From assembly GCA_036384915.1 (NCBI GenBank), contig DASVLJ010000061.1, positions 1 to 8,157 on the forward strand: 8,157 nt of DNA, in the 5' to 3' direction. The DNA comes from PKWO01 sp036384915 (GTDB taxonomy: Bacteria; Pseudomonadota; Gammaproteobacteria; Burkholderiales; Burkholderiaceae_D). Below are positions 1 to 6,383 of this stretch, piece after piece. Within the stretch, counting starts at the first letter, position 1, and each line of letters begins with the position of its first letter. The translations under genes and the position numbers were made by a program. A model generated the notes under the pieces. The model worked only from the letters and a program-made list of their open reading frames with translations. It did no database searches and had not been told where the DNA came from.

Positions 1-120
1 ACGCGGGTGCCGACGCGAAATTTGCGGCCATTTTGCGCGCTCGCTTCGCGCCAATAGCTCGCTATTGGCTTGGCGCGATCACCCAAACTGACTCGCAACT
101 TTCGCGTCGTCATCCCGCGT
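1..120. repeat. Long imperfect palindrome (hairpin-type repeat)
   Basis: The left arm (1-58) and the reverse complement of the right arm (61-120) align over roughly 60 columns with about 44 identities. The outermost 27 columns match at 24 positions (both begin ACGCGGG and share CGACGCGAAA), and the innermost block is a perfect GCCAATAGC/GCTATTGGC stem around the centre at 59-60. Such a structure could extrude as a cruciform or fold as an RNA hairpin. The outer edge lies at the window boundary, so the element may extend to the left. There is no coding sequence in it and no obvious U-tract, so a simple terminator is not the best reading. A non-autonomous mobile element or a REP-like dispersed repeat is more likely. 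The palindrome is seen directly; the nature of the element is inferred. Confidence 0.7.
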
Positions 121-493
121 TCCGATGAAATATTCGGGCTAGCCCTGTTCATTTTGAAACCGGTTCTAAGTCCAATGTGGAAGGCTGTCTGCCATCAAAG
201 TGAGTGTTTCGAGCGGGACGATAACAAGGCACGGGGAAATGTGAAGATATTGGGGTTCGTCCTTGCCCAATCGCGCCAAATACGGGAATGGATGACATGC
301 GTAGCCTTCTACGACGCTACGACTTTGACGACTTCTTTCCGCACGCCCTTGATTACTCTACTCCAAGTGGCGATGTTCCCAACGAAGCAGGACCGGCGAG
401 ATGGCGGCGTATAACCAGTCAATACATTCCACCCGCAATTGCTGCAGCCTTGCGCTCGTTCCGCCGCCCAGCCAATGGCACTTCTGAGTGCCT
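121..493. other. Stretch without a convincing gene
   Basis: About 370 bases lie between the left palindrome and the end of the minus-strand unit. Open frames of 76 to 140 codons cross this stretch on both strands, but they overlap each other. Those reaching past 494 run into the real gene at 494-1072, and none has a recognisable domain, a credible ribosome binding site or family-like composition. A small cluster of short inverted repeats (GTAG/CTAC units) lies near 300-325. I see no RNA gene or mobile-element end here. It could be decayed intergenic DNA. Confidence 0.5.
477..492 (-). terminator. Hairpin just after the last gene of the minus-strand unit
   Basis: On the minus strand one base separates the TAA stop (496-494) from a perfect 6-bp stem, GGCACT / AGTGCC, with a 4-base loop. 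No run of T follows, so this is not a classic intrinsic terminator. It may protect the 3' end or act as a weak stop. Its position directly after the last gene is the main support. Confidence 0.35.
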
Positions 494-1072
494 TTATTGC
501 TTTTGCCCGCCAGCCAGGGCCGCGCTATCAGTCCAGTACACTTGGTGCGTCTCGTCAACACTGATTTGCGCAATGCCATTCGCCGCATCGATACGCATCA
601 CCGATACCTTCATGCCGGTGGATAGCGGTACGCAATCGGCTTGCGGACCCTTGAAGTGTTCTGACGAACTGGCGCTCTTTTCCCGGATCAGATCGAGCGT
701 CGTGTTATAGCCCTCCTCGCTGGCGCAGCCGAACCAGTTCTTCGCCACTTGATTCATGGGGCGGTTTGCCGGCACTTCAGCGCGCGCTTTCGCCAATTCC
801 CTGACGATGGGTGCCGGAAGCTGTTCGGGCGGCGGAGGCGGGGCGGTTGGGGGCACAATCGGGGCGACGGATCGCGGCTCCGCCTGCGGTGGCGGCGGTT
901 CCTGCGCCGCGGGGCCCGAGGCGAAGGGAGACGGCATGCCGGGCGGCGCGCTGTGCGCCAGGTTCGGCTGGACGGCTGTTTGTGCGCCGCCATCCGCTGC
1001 GGCGAAGCGGTACCCTACTGCCACGCCGGCAGCTATCGCGATGGCGATGACGATGACGAGATTGCGTTTCAT
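494..1072 (-). CDS. Membrane-anchored proline-rich protein of unknown function
   Basis: Not recognised as a named family. The 192-residue protein has a short basic start (MKRN), then a hydrophobic segment (about 5-25) that could be an uncleaved anchor or a signal peptide ending near AAA-D. A low-complexity linker rich in Pro, Ala and Glu follows (about 40-90, including a PPPPP run). The C-terminal domain (about 103-185) has two cysteines, C116 and C147, and ends in a strand-rich part with VYWT. The C-x-G-x-V pattern and closing YWT resemble small SH3-like periplasmic domains of hypothetical proteins, and the two cysteines could form a disulfide. The likely location is the periplasm, tethered to the inner membrane by the flexible linker. 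The start is well supported: AAGGAG lies about 6 bases upstream, and the ATG overlaps the stop of the peroxidase gene as ATGA, which implies translational coupling. Its role is probably tied to the peroxidase or phosphoesterase, but no function can be assigned. Confidence 0.8.
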   Translation of the reverse strand: MKRNLVIVIAIAIAAGVAVGYRFAAADGGAQTAVQPNLAHSAPPGMPSPFASGPAAQEPPPPQAEPRSVAPIVPPTAPPPPPEQLPAPIVRELAKARAEVPANRPMNQVAKNWFGCASEEGYNTTLDLIREKSASSSEHFKGPQADCVPLSTGMKVSVMRIDAANGIAQISVDETHQVYWTDSAALAGGQKQ

Positions 1073-2481
1073 TGCAGCTCCTTCTTGCTGCCTTTCGAGG
1101 AAGCCATACGGCTGTCCTGCGGTGCGCTGTAGCCATCGGTCAACGTGGCGAGAAAAGCCGCGAGGTCGTCAACGTCCGCCTTGCTCAAGCGCGGCTTGCC
1201 CGCGGCATCCGGGCTGAACGGCGCCTCCTGGTTGACGTTCTTGCGCAATTCCCTGGGTAAGTCATTGTACTTGTCGACCTCGCCCTTGTGCGGGCCCGAT
1301 GCAATGCGCGGATACCAGCGTGCCGGATCGGTGTCGCGCGTGGCGTAAAAGTCCAGTACTTCACGCAGGCTGTGGAATACGCCATTGTGCAGAAAGCTCT
1401 TGCGCAAAGCGACGTTGCGCAGCGTGGGTGTGCGGAAGGCGCCGCAGTATTCGCGGTGGCGCGCCATGTCGGTACGATAGGGACCGCACAGGCCGAGGTC
1501 GTAAAAGTCAGGTTGCTTGTTGCTGCTCAGCGCAGGATTGCGCGGCGCGCCGACGGCCACCAGACCGAAGTCGGTGAAGTCGGGCATGGCGCCGCTGGGG
1601 CTGGGCGTGCTCGGGTGGCAGGCCGCGCAATTGCCTTTTTCCTTGTCTTCGAAGAGCTTCAAGCCGCGCTGTTCGGACGCCGTCAGGCTGGCCTGGCCGC
1701 GCAGGTAGGCATCGTACTTGCTGCTGAAAGGGAAGAATTCCTTCGGATCGCGCTGGAAATATTCCAGAGCGAGCGTCATCCACTTGAAGGCGAGGCCTTC
1801 GTCGTCGAGCGCATCGGCACCGAAGGTTTCGCGAAACAGCGGCGCATAGTCGGCGCGGCGCAGCTTGGCGACCACGTCGCTCACGCTCGCATTTGCCATT
1901 TCGTTTGGCGCCAGGAGCGGCAGGCCGACCTGGGCGTGCAAGGTGGAAAAACGCCCATCGAGGCCGAAGCCGCCCGTGGGTCCCTGGTCGATGCCGGTCG
2001 GCATCTCTTCATCGAAATAATGCTCGGAAAATGCCGGCAGGCGCTCCTTGTAGCGCAGCGAGGGTGCGGCACGGTTGCCCATCTTGTCCAGGGCGACGCC
2101 GCCCATTTGCGCGGGCAAGGCGTTGTCGGGACCATAGGCCGTGGCCGGGTTGTGGCAGGACGAGCAGGAGAGCTTGCCCGAACCGGACAGCGCCGGATCG
2201 AAAAAGATGCGCCGCCCCAGCTTTTGCATCAAGTCCTGCTTCGGCAGGGTCAGCATTTGCATGCTGTACACGTTGTCGACGTTGACGGCATTCGCTTCGG
2301 GCGGCAGGGTCGGCGGGCGGTACAGGCGGCTCTTTGCCAGTGCCGCCTTGTCGGCGGGGGACATGGGCGCGGGCGCTTTTGCCTGCTCGTCGGCCCGGCT
2401 GCGCTGCGCGGCTAAACCCGATGCCAGCAAGAGCACGGTGGTAAGCAGGAAAGCTGCACGGATGCGGCGCTGTTTGGACAT
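1069..2481 (-). CDS. Periplasmic di-heme cytochrome c peroxidase, MauG/CcpA family
   Basis: The protein belongs to the di-heme cytochrome c peroxidase superfamily, whose members reduce hydrogen peroxide in the periplasm or, as in MauG, oxidise residues of partner proteins. From the ATG at 2481 it has 470 residues: a basic n-region (KQRRIR), a hydrophobic core and a likely signal-peptidase site after SRA, before DEQ. Numbering from a GTG three codons upstream (2490; 473 residues), heme-attachment motifs are CSSCH at 109-113 and CAACH at 288-292, preceded by the typical GRRIFFDPALSGSG block (92-105). The FRTPTLRN motif is at 352-359, with HNG at 368-370. An extra cysteine pair (C335, C349) precedes FRTP. 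The Met-containing C-terminal motif of classical CcpA is not evident; a DFY segment (380-382) stands in that region, as in MauG-like members. Neither start has a strong ribosome binding site; the ATG gives the better signal peptide. It lies downstream of the phosphoesterase and overlaps the next gene by 4 bases. The family is certain, the substrate unknown. Confidence 0.93.
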   Translation of the reverse strand: MSKQRRIRAAFLLTTVLLLASGLAAQRSRADEQAKAPAPMSPADKAALAKSRLYRPPTLPPEANAVNVDNVYSMQMLTLPKQDLMQKLGRRIFFDPALSGSGKLSCSSCHNPATAYGPDNALPAQMGGVALDKMGNRAAPSLRYKERLPAFSEHYFDEEMPTGIDQGPTGGFGLDGRFSTLHAQVGLPLLAPNEMANASVSDVVAKLRRADYAPLFRETFGADALDDEGLAFKWMTLALEYFQRDPKEFFPFSSKYDAYLRGQASLTASEQRGLKLFEDKEKGNCAACHPSTPSPSGAMPDFTDFGLVAVGAPRNPALSSNKQPDFYDLGLCGPYRTDMARHREYCGAFRTPTLRNVALRKSFLHNGVFHSLREVLDFYATRDTDPARWYPRIASGPHKGEVDKYNDLPRELRKNVNQEAPFSPDAAGKPRLSKADVDDLAAFLATLTDGYSAPQDSRMASSKGSKKELQ

Positions 2482-2505
2482 GATCGTCACGCTTCAATAA
2501 GAAGA

Positions 2506-2562
2506 TCCCCCGTTTGCGAGGGGAGGCGTTTGCGCAAGGAGGGGATGCCATGGCATCCCCTC
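2506..2562 (-). other. Intercistronic palindrome and adjacent hairpin
   Basis: A perfect 24-bp palindrome (2539-2562, half-site GAGGGGATGCCA) begins 13 bases after the phosphoesterase stop. In the minus-strand transcript it would form a 10-bp stem with a CATG loop. A second, weaker stem follows (TCCCC 2506-2510 with GGGGA 2520-2524), close to the start of the peroxidase gene. The GAGGGG block occurs again at 2518-2523, so the GAGGGG at 2562-2557 of the transcript could pair with either of two CCCCTC copies, giving mutually exclusive folds. No T-run follows, so this is more likely an mRNA-stabilising or attenuating structure, or a protein-binding palindrome, than a full terminator. The repeats are seen directly; the role is inferred. 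Confidence 0.55.
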
Positions 2563-2575
2563 GCCGATGCGGCAA

Positions 2576-4372
2576 TCAGAACTGGAACAAACCGCTCATG
2601 TCGCCGATTGCCGGGGCGTTCGACGGCAGGTAGTTACCGCCGCTTTGCACCGGATTGGGCAAGGCGTCGCGCGTATTGCCGGTGATCGGCGGCAGGCTCC
2701 AGTTTTTCTCGATGAACTTCAGGATCGACGAATGATCGCTGTAGGTGTGATCGACATAGCCTTGCTTGGCGTAGGGCGAGACCACGATGGTGGCGATACG
2801 CGGGCCGTCGCCGAAGAAGTCGAGCTGCTGGATCGGCGCCGAATCGAAATAGCCGCCGCCTTCGTCCGAGGTGATGATGATGGCGGTGTCTTCCCATAGC
2901 GCGCTGTTCGATTGCACGGCATTGACCAGGGTCGCAAGGAAGCTTTCATAGAACACCGGGGCCGACGAGCCCGGATGGCCGCTTTCCAGTCCGGGCGGGA
3001 TCACGAAGCTCACGGCAGGCAGGGTGTTGGCGTCGATGTCGCTGTAGAAGTGCTTGAGCGATTGCAGGTTGTCGGCCATCGGGCCCGTCATCACGCGCTG
3101 ATTGGCCACCAGCGGATCGCCCAGGTTGTTGTACATCAGCAGTTGCAGCACGTCTTCGAGCACGCCCGGGAAATAGGTCGAGACGAAGTCGTTGGCATCT
3201 CGCCCGCCGGTGTACCACTTCCAGCTTACGCTGTGGTTGGTGAGCAGGTCGGCAATGGTTTGCTGCGTCTGCGGCGGGAAGATATAGGTAGTGGGCCCCA
3301 GCGCTTGCGCGGTGCCGGTCGAGCTGTAGGGCAGGTTGTAGTTGTTGACCAGATAGTAGGCGCCCGGCTGGCATTTAGTGGCGCGGCCCTGCGAAGCGAG
3401 CAGCGCCGCGATCGGGGCTACGCCGGGCTGGCTCGTGTCGGAGCAGTTCACGTAGGAGCCGCCGCTATAGCCGTCCTGCGTGTAAAAGTTGTTGGTGCCC
3501 GGTGCCGGGTTCGGGTTTTCGATCTGGTTCGAGGGGGGAGTGGCCAATGCGCCGTTCACGTTATAGACCGGCAACTGGCCGCCGGTCGAGATCGCATAGA
3601 AGTTGGCGCCAGTGCCGCCCATAACGGATTGGTGGAAGTTGTCGCTGACCGCATATTGCTGGGCCAGGCTCTGCAGGAAGGGGGCATCGCCCGTGGCCAT
3701 GTTGAAGAAACCCATTTCCTCGCTGCCCTGCATGGTGCGGCTGGCCGTGGTGGTGAAGCTCAGATAGCTCGTGCCATTACCGGCACCGGTCTGGGTCGGC
3801 ACCCAGGTGTACATGTCGAGTGCGGCATTGGTGCCGCCGGTCTGCTGGTACATCTGGAAGAAGCGGTGCACCGGGCTGCCCGTCACGGACAGCGGGGTGG
3901 AGTAGGGCACGTCCCACTTGGTGATCTGGAACGGGCCGTTGGCCGGGCCTTCGATGGATGGGTCCCAGCCATGCCACACGAGGTTGTCGTAGCGTGCGTC
4001 GTAGACCGGACCGAGGAAATCGACTTCCGGCAGGTTCGATCCATAGCTGCCGGTGCGCTGCGGGTTGAGCGTGTAGCTGCCTGTGTTGCTGGCCTGGTTT
4101 TGCTGAGCCCGGGCAATGTTGGCGCCGGCACCGCCAGAACGGGTGATGATGCCCTGCGACAGCAGGTTCTTCATCGTCTGGCCCGAAGCCGGCGTGTAGG
4201 TGGCGAACAGGTTGTCGAAGGAATGGTTTTCACCGATGACCACGATCACGTGCTTGATCGGAGTCGTGGTGTTGTCGTCGTTGGCTGCGGCGGCGAAGGC
4301 AGCGTGGCCGGTGAAGGTAAGGCCGCTGGCGAGGAAGGCGGCAACCATGGCTGACAAGCGCGGATGTTTCAT
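2576..4372 (-). CDS. Exported phosphoesterase, PF04185 (acid phosphatase/phospholipase C superfamily)
   Basis: This 598-residue protein belongs to the phosphoesterase family that includes AcpA acid phosphatase and non-hemolytic phospholipase C, which hydrolyse phosphate esters outside the cytoplasm. A signal peptide (about 1-27, MKHPRLS then a hydrophobic core, with AFA-AAA at the cleavage region) is followed by the family block KHVIVVIGENHSFDNLFATY (40-59). E48 and N49 are likely metal ligands. DNFHQSVMGGTGAN (244-257) places T254 where the family has its Thr/Ser nucleophile. SGHPG is at 464-468, DEGGGYFD at 503-510 supplies the second metal pair (D503, E504), and the typical GPRIATIVVSPYAKQGYVDH (523-542) and SDHSSILKFIE follow. 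Two cysteines (C310, C334) could form a disulfide. GGAGAG-type spacing about 9 bases before the ATG supports the start. It is first in the minus-strand unit and has a candidate PhoB box upstream, fitting phosphate scavenging. Phosphatase versus phospholipase C activity cannot be decided from sequence alone; AcpA-like acid phosphatase is slightly favoured by the GGT motif. Confidence 0.93.
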   Translation of the reverse strand: MKHPRLSAMVAAFLASGLTFTGHAAFAAAANDDNTTTPIKHVIVVIGENHSFDNLFATYTPASGQTMKNLLSQGIITRSGGAGANIARAQQNQASNTGSYTLNPQRTGSYGSNLPEVDFLGPVYDARYDNLVWHGWDPSIEGPANGPFQITKWDVPYSTPLSVTGSPVHRFFQMYQQTGGTNAALDMYTWVPTQTGAGNGTSYLSFTTTASRTMQGSEEMGFFNMATGDAPFLQSLAQQYAVSDNFHQSVMGGTGANFYAISTGGQLPVYNVNGALATPPSNQIENPNPAPGTNNFYTQDGYSGGSYVNCSDTSQPGVAPIAALLASQGRATKCQPGAYYLVNNYNLPYSSTGTAQALGPTTYIFPPQTQQTIADLLTNHSVSWKWYTGGRDANDFVSTYFPGVLEDVLQLLMYNNLGDPLVANQRVMTGPMADNLQSLKHFYSDIDANTLPAVSFVIPPGLESGHPGSSAPVFYESFLATLVNAVQSNSALWEDTAIIITSDEGGGYFDSAPIQQLDFFGDGPRIATIVVSPYAKQGYVDHTYSDHSSILKFIEKNWSLPPITGNTRDALPNPVQSGGNYLPSNAPAIGDMSGLFQF

Positions 4373-4442
4373 CTTGTTTTCTCTCCGTAGGGGATTGTTA
4401 TATTTGGGGTGTAATTTTGTTAATTTTTACTGCGAGAGCGGC

Positions 4443-4477
4443 ATGCTAGCACGGCCGGCATGACAACAATGTGACGT
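4443..4477 (-). promoter_or_regulatory. Candidate PhoB box and -10 element for the phosphoesterase unit
   Basis: Read on the minus strand, 4477-4460 is ACGTCAC-ATTG-TTGTCAT. This matches the PhoB-box architecture of two 7-base repeats (consensus CTGTCAT) separated by 4 AT-rich bases. The second repeat matches at 6 of 7 positions, and the first keeps the GTCA core. Eleven bases further on is TAGCAT (4448-4443), a 4-of-6 match to the sigma-70 -10 hexamer at the spacing usual for PhoB-activated promoters. Transcription would start near 4436, giving a leader of about 64 bases. No good -35 hexamer is visible, as expected for an activator-dependent promoter. The link to a phosphatase gene strengthens the case; it is still a by-eye match. 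Confidence 0.45.
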
Positions 4478-4605
4478 GTTTTACCTGTTGCGCGGGCGCC
4501 GCGGCGTCGAGGTGTTTAGTATTGTTCTTCTAACGAAATGATGGCAGAAAAGGCATTATTTCAGCCACCTTTTGTCGCACGTGAAGTGCAATATTTGTAA
4601 GTTTT

Positions 4606-4621
4606 GGTGATTGCCATCACA
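4606..4621 (+). promoter_or_regulatory. Candidate CRP/FNR-family operator
   Basis: GGTGA-N6-TCACA matches the CRP consensus TGTGA-N6-TCACA at 9 of 10 core positions, with symmetric GTGA/TCAC arms. It lies 73 bases before the ATG of the first plus-strand gene, inside the 322-base divergent region 4373-4694. No convincing -35/-10 pair was found for the plus-strand gene; GATACT at 4661-4666 is the best -10-like hexamer. Short inverted repeats arise by chance, so the confidence is modest. Confidence 0.3.
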
Positions 4622-4694
4622 GCAATATACCCCCACACAGGCAAGATGTGAGCCATATTCGATACTGAGTAATCAAATCTAAAGGGTATTTCTC

Positions 4695-6332
4695 ATGAGC
4701 GCATCTTCCCCCTATGTCAGTCTCGTTCAAGAACTCTATGTTGCTTACTTCGGCCGTCCGGCCGATCCCGCCGCGCTGCAAAATTTCGATGCGGCATTGA
4801 ACAACATCGGCGCACCGACCGATGCCACCGGCCTGGTGGCCGCCTATCAAAGCAATATGACAGTCAAATCGCTGGTCGACGCCTTCGGCGGCAGCGGCGA
4901 GTCCGCCAATTTCTATGGCAGCGGGACGACAGCAAGTTTCGTCAGTGCCGTGTTCGAGAATTTATTCAACCGGCAGGCAACTGTCGATGGACTTGCCTTT
5001 TGGACCAATGCCATCAATACGGGCGCCGTGAGCAAGGGCTTGGCGGCACTGGCTATCATGGAAGGGGCGTTGCAAAACACCAGTGTACAGGGCTTGACCG
5101 ACCAGGCGACGGTTGCAAACAAGCTGGCGGTGGCGGAATTTTTCACAGAAGCCGTGCGCGCTTCGCCGACCGTCATCGACGAATATGTCGGCGCCTCAGC
5201 GGCGGCAGACAGCCGCGTCCTGCTCGCGAGCGTGGGCGCGAACACGGAACCGGCGAGTATCGATGCACAGGGAAGCATCTATCGGTTGCCGGCCGGCTCG
5301 GGCCCCGTCAATACCTATATTCTGCCCGCCGGTGCCGAGACTTTGGTCGGCCAGGGCAACGCCCAGTACTACGCAAACCTCGACAATGCCGCCGGCTTGG
5401 CGGCCGGAGGCCAGGTCGCGACGCTCGTCAGCGGCGACAGCATTTCCAGCCAATCCTCCGACAATATCTTCTATCTCGACGATTACGGCGTCGGCGGGAC
5501 GATGACCTTGCCAAGCGGCGTCACGGTCAGCGACATGACTGAAGTGAACATTCAATCGAACGAGGGGGTGTCCGGCGATTTCAGTTCATGGCTCGGCACC
5601 TCTTATCTCCGTGTCACGAAAGCGGCTGGAGACGTTGACCTCGCCGTGGGAAGCGATGTGGTGGTGACCGTCGTCGATTCCACAGGCAATGTTTCCGTGC
5701 GCGGCGGATCGGACATTGCCGTGACGACCGACAGCGCCCATGCGGTGACGATCACCAGCGCGGCACAGGTGCTGACAGCCGCCGCAGGCGACTCCAGCAA
5801 TACCATCACCGACATCGCGGCGGGTGCTTCAGTCAATATCGCAGTGGGAACCGGCGCCAATACCATCACCCTGGGAGAGGGCGCATCCGGAACCGTTTTG
5901 TTCGCCGCGCACAGCGCCGGCGATGCGGTCGTGCTAGGCGCTTCCGGAGCGAACCCGACCGACATCGTCAAGGTGACGGGCTTGAACAATGCCGGCAGCG
6001 ATACGATCAAATTTTCCGGTGACGCGAACATGTTGACCGGCTTCAACCAGGTTACCGCGGCGGCCGTCACAGCAAGCGGCGGCAATGCCGGCGCCCTGGC
6101 TTCCTGGGTCGCAGCGGCAGACGGCGCGGCCGGCAGCGGCGTCACAGGTGCGGCGCACGGCGTGACCTGGTTCGTTTTCCAAGGCAATACGTATTTGCTG
6201 GAATCGGTGAATGGGCAAACAGCCGATGCCGGCACCATGCAGGCGGCGAATACGCTGGTCGAATTGACCGGGACAGGCTATACCTTCAGCCATGCATCGG
6301 GCGCCAACGGCACCGTACACTTGATGGGATAA
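4695..6332 (+). CDS. DUF4214-type secreted beta-strand protein, RsaA-like C-terminus (paralogue 1)
   Basis: A 545-residue protein with no cysteine and no Sec signal peptide, as is usual for type I-secreted surface or S-layer proteins. The N-terminal region has two DUF4214-like units, LYVAYFGRPADPAALQNF (14-31) and VFENLFNRQATVDGLAFW (86-103). A helical stretch with ANKLAVAEFF (141-150) and a second helix ending near LLASVGAN (176-183) follow. From about 205 to 440 it is a Gly/Ala/Thr/Val/Asp-rich chain of short beta strands. The C-terminal part (about 465-545), with TWFVFQGNTYLLE (491-503) and LVELTG (521-526), resembles the end of Caulobacter RsaA (WFQF-G-DTYVV then a KLTG-like strand), which carries the type I secretion signal. 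The final residues VHLMG are a hydrophobic tail. Canonical RTX nonapeptides are lacking. AAAGGG at 4681-4686, 8 bases before the ATG, supports the start. A closely similar gene follows 51 bases downstream. The likely role is surface-layer, adhesin or biofilm-matrix protein; the exact function is unknown. Confidence 0.85.
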   Translation: MSASSPYVSLVQELYVAYFGRPADPAALQNFDAALNNIGAPTDATGLVAAYQSNMTVKSLVDAFGGSGESANFYGSGTTASFVSAVFENLFNRQATVDGLAFWTNAINTGAVSKGLAALAIMEGALQNTSVQGLTDQATVANKLAVAEFFTEAVRASPTVIDEYVGASAAADSRVLLASVGANTEPASIDAQGSIYRLPAGSGPVNTYILPAGAETLVGQGNAQYYANLDNAAGLAAGGQVATLVSGDSISSQSSDNIFYLDDYGVGGTMTLPSGVTVSDMTEVNIQSNEGVSGDFSSWLGTSYLRVTKAAGDVDLAVGSDVVVTVVDSTGNVSVRGGSDIAVTTDSAHAVTITSAAQVLTAAAGDSSNTITDIAAGASVNIAVGTGANTITLGEGASGTVLFAAHSAGDAVVLGASGANPTDIVKVTGLNNAGSDTIKFSGDANMLTGFNQVTAAAVTASGGNAGALASWVAAADGAAGSGVTGAAHGVTWFVFQGNTYLLESVNGQTADAGTMQAANTLVELTGTGYTFSHASGANGTVHLMG

Positions 6333-6383
6333 TGACGACCATCAAGCGAACCTGACTTTCACCGCAATTTATTTGGAGACTTC

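Noticed and set aside
70..414. Plus-strand frame of 114 codons starting in the left palindrome
   Set aside because: It would need a TTG start inside the palindrome with no ribosome binding site. The product matches nothing I recognise.
288..710. Plus-strand frame of 140 codons and overlapping minus-strand frame 358-588
   Set aside because: Both run into the 3' end of the well-supported minus-strand gene at 494-1072 in other frames. There is no domain and no ribosome binding site worth trusting.
1288..2415. Long plus-strand open frame (375 codons) opposite the peroxidase gene
   Set aside because: It is antisense to a clear di-heme peroxidase with intact motifs. Its composition is typical of a high-GC shadow frame and it has no recognisable domain.
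2009..2575. Minus-strand frame of 188 codons starting inside the 24-bp palindrome
   Set aside because: It overlaps the peroxidase signal peptide and first heme motif in another frame, so it is a shadow.
2912..4354. Long plus-strand open frame (480 codons) opposite the phosphoesterase gene
   Set aside because: The minus strand carries the conserved PF04185 motifs through this whole stretch. The plus frame is rich in Val/Arg/Gly/His with no domain, as expected for an antisense shadow.
4522..4559. Possible sigma-70 promoter TTGTTC/CATTAT for the first plus-strand gene
   Set aside because: The spacing between the hexamers is about 26 bases, too far for a standard promoter.
5603..6238. Minus-strand open frame of 211 codons inside the first surface-protein gene
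   Set aside because: It is antisense to a gene whose paralogue is conserved at the protein level. The frame is Ala/Pro/Thr/Val low complexity and has no supported start.
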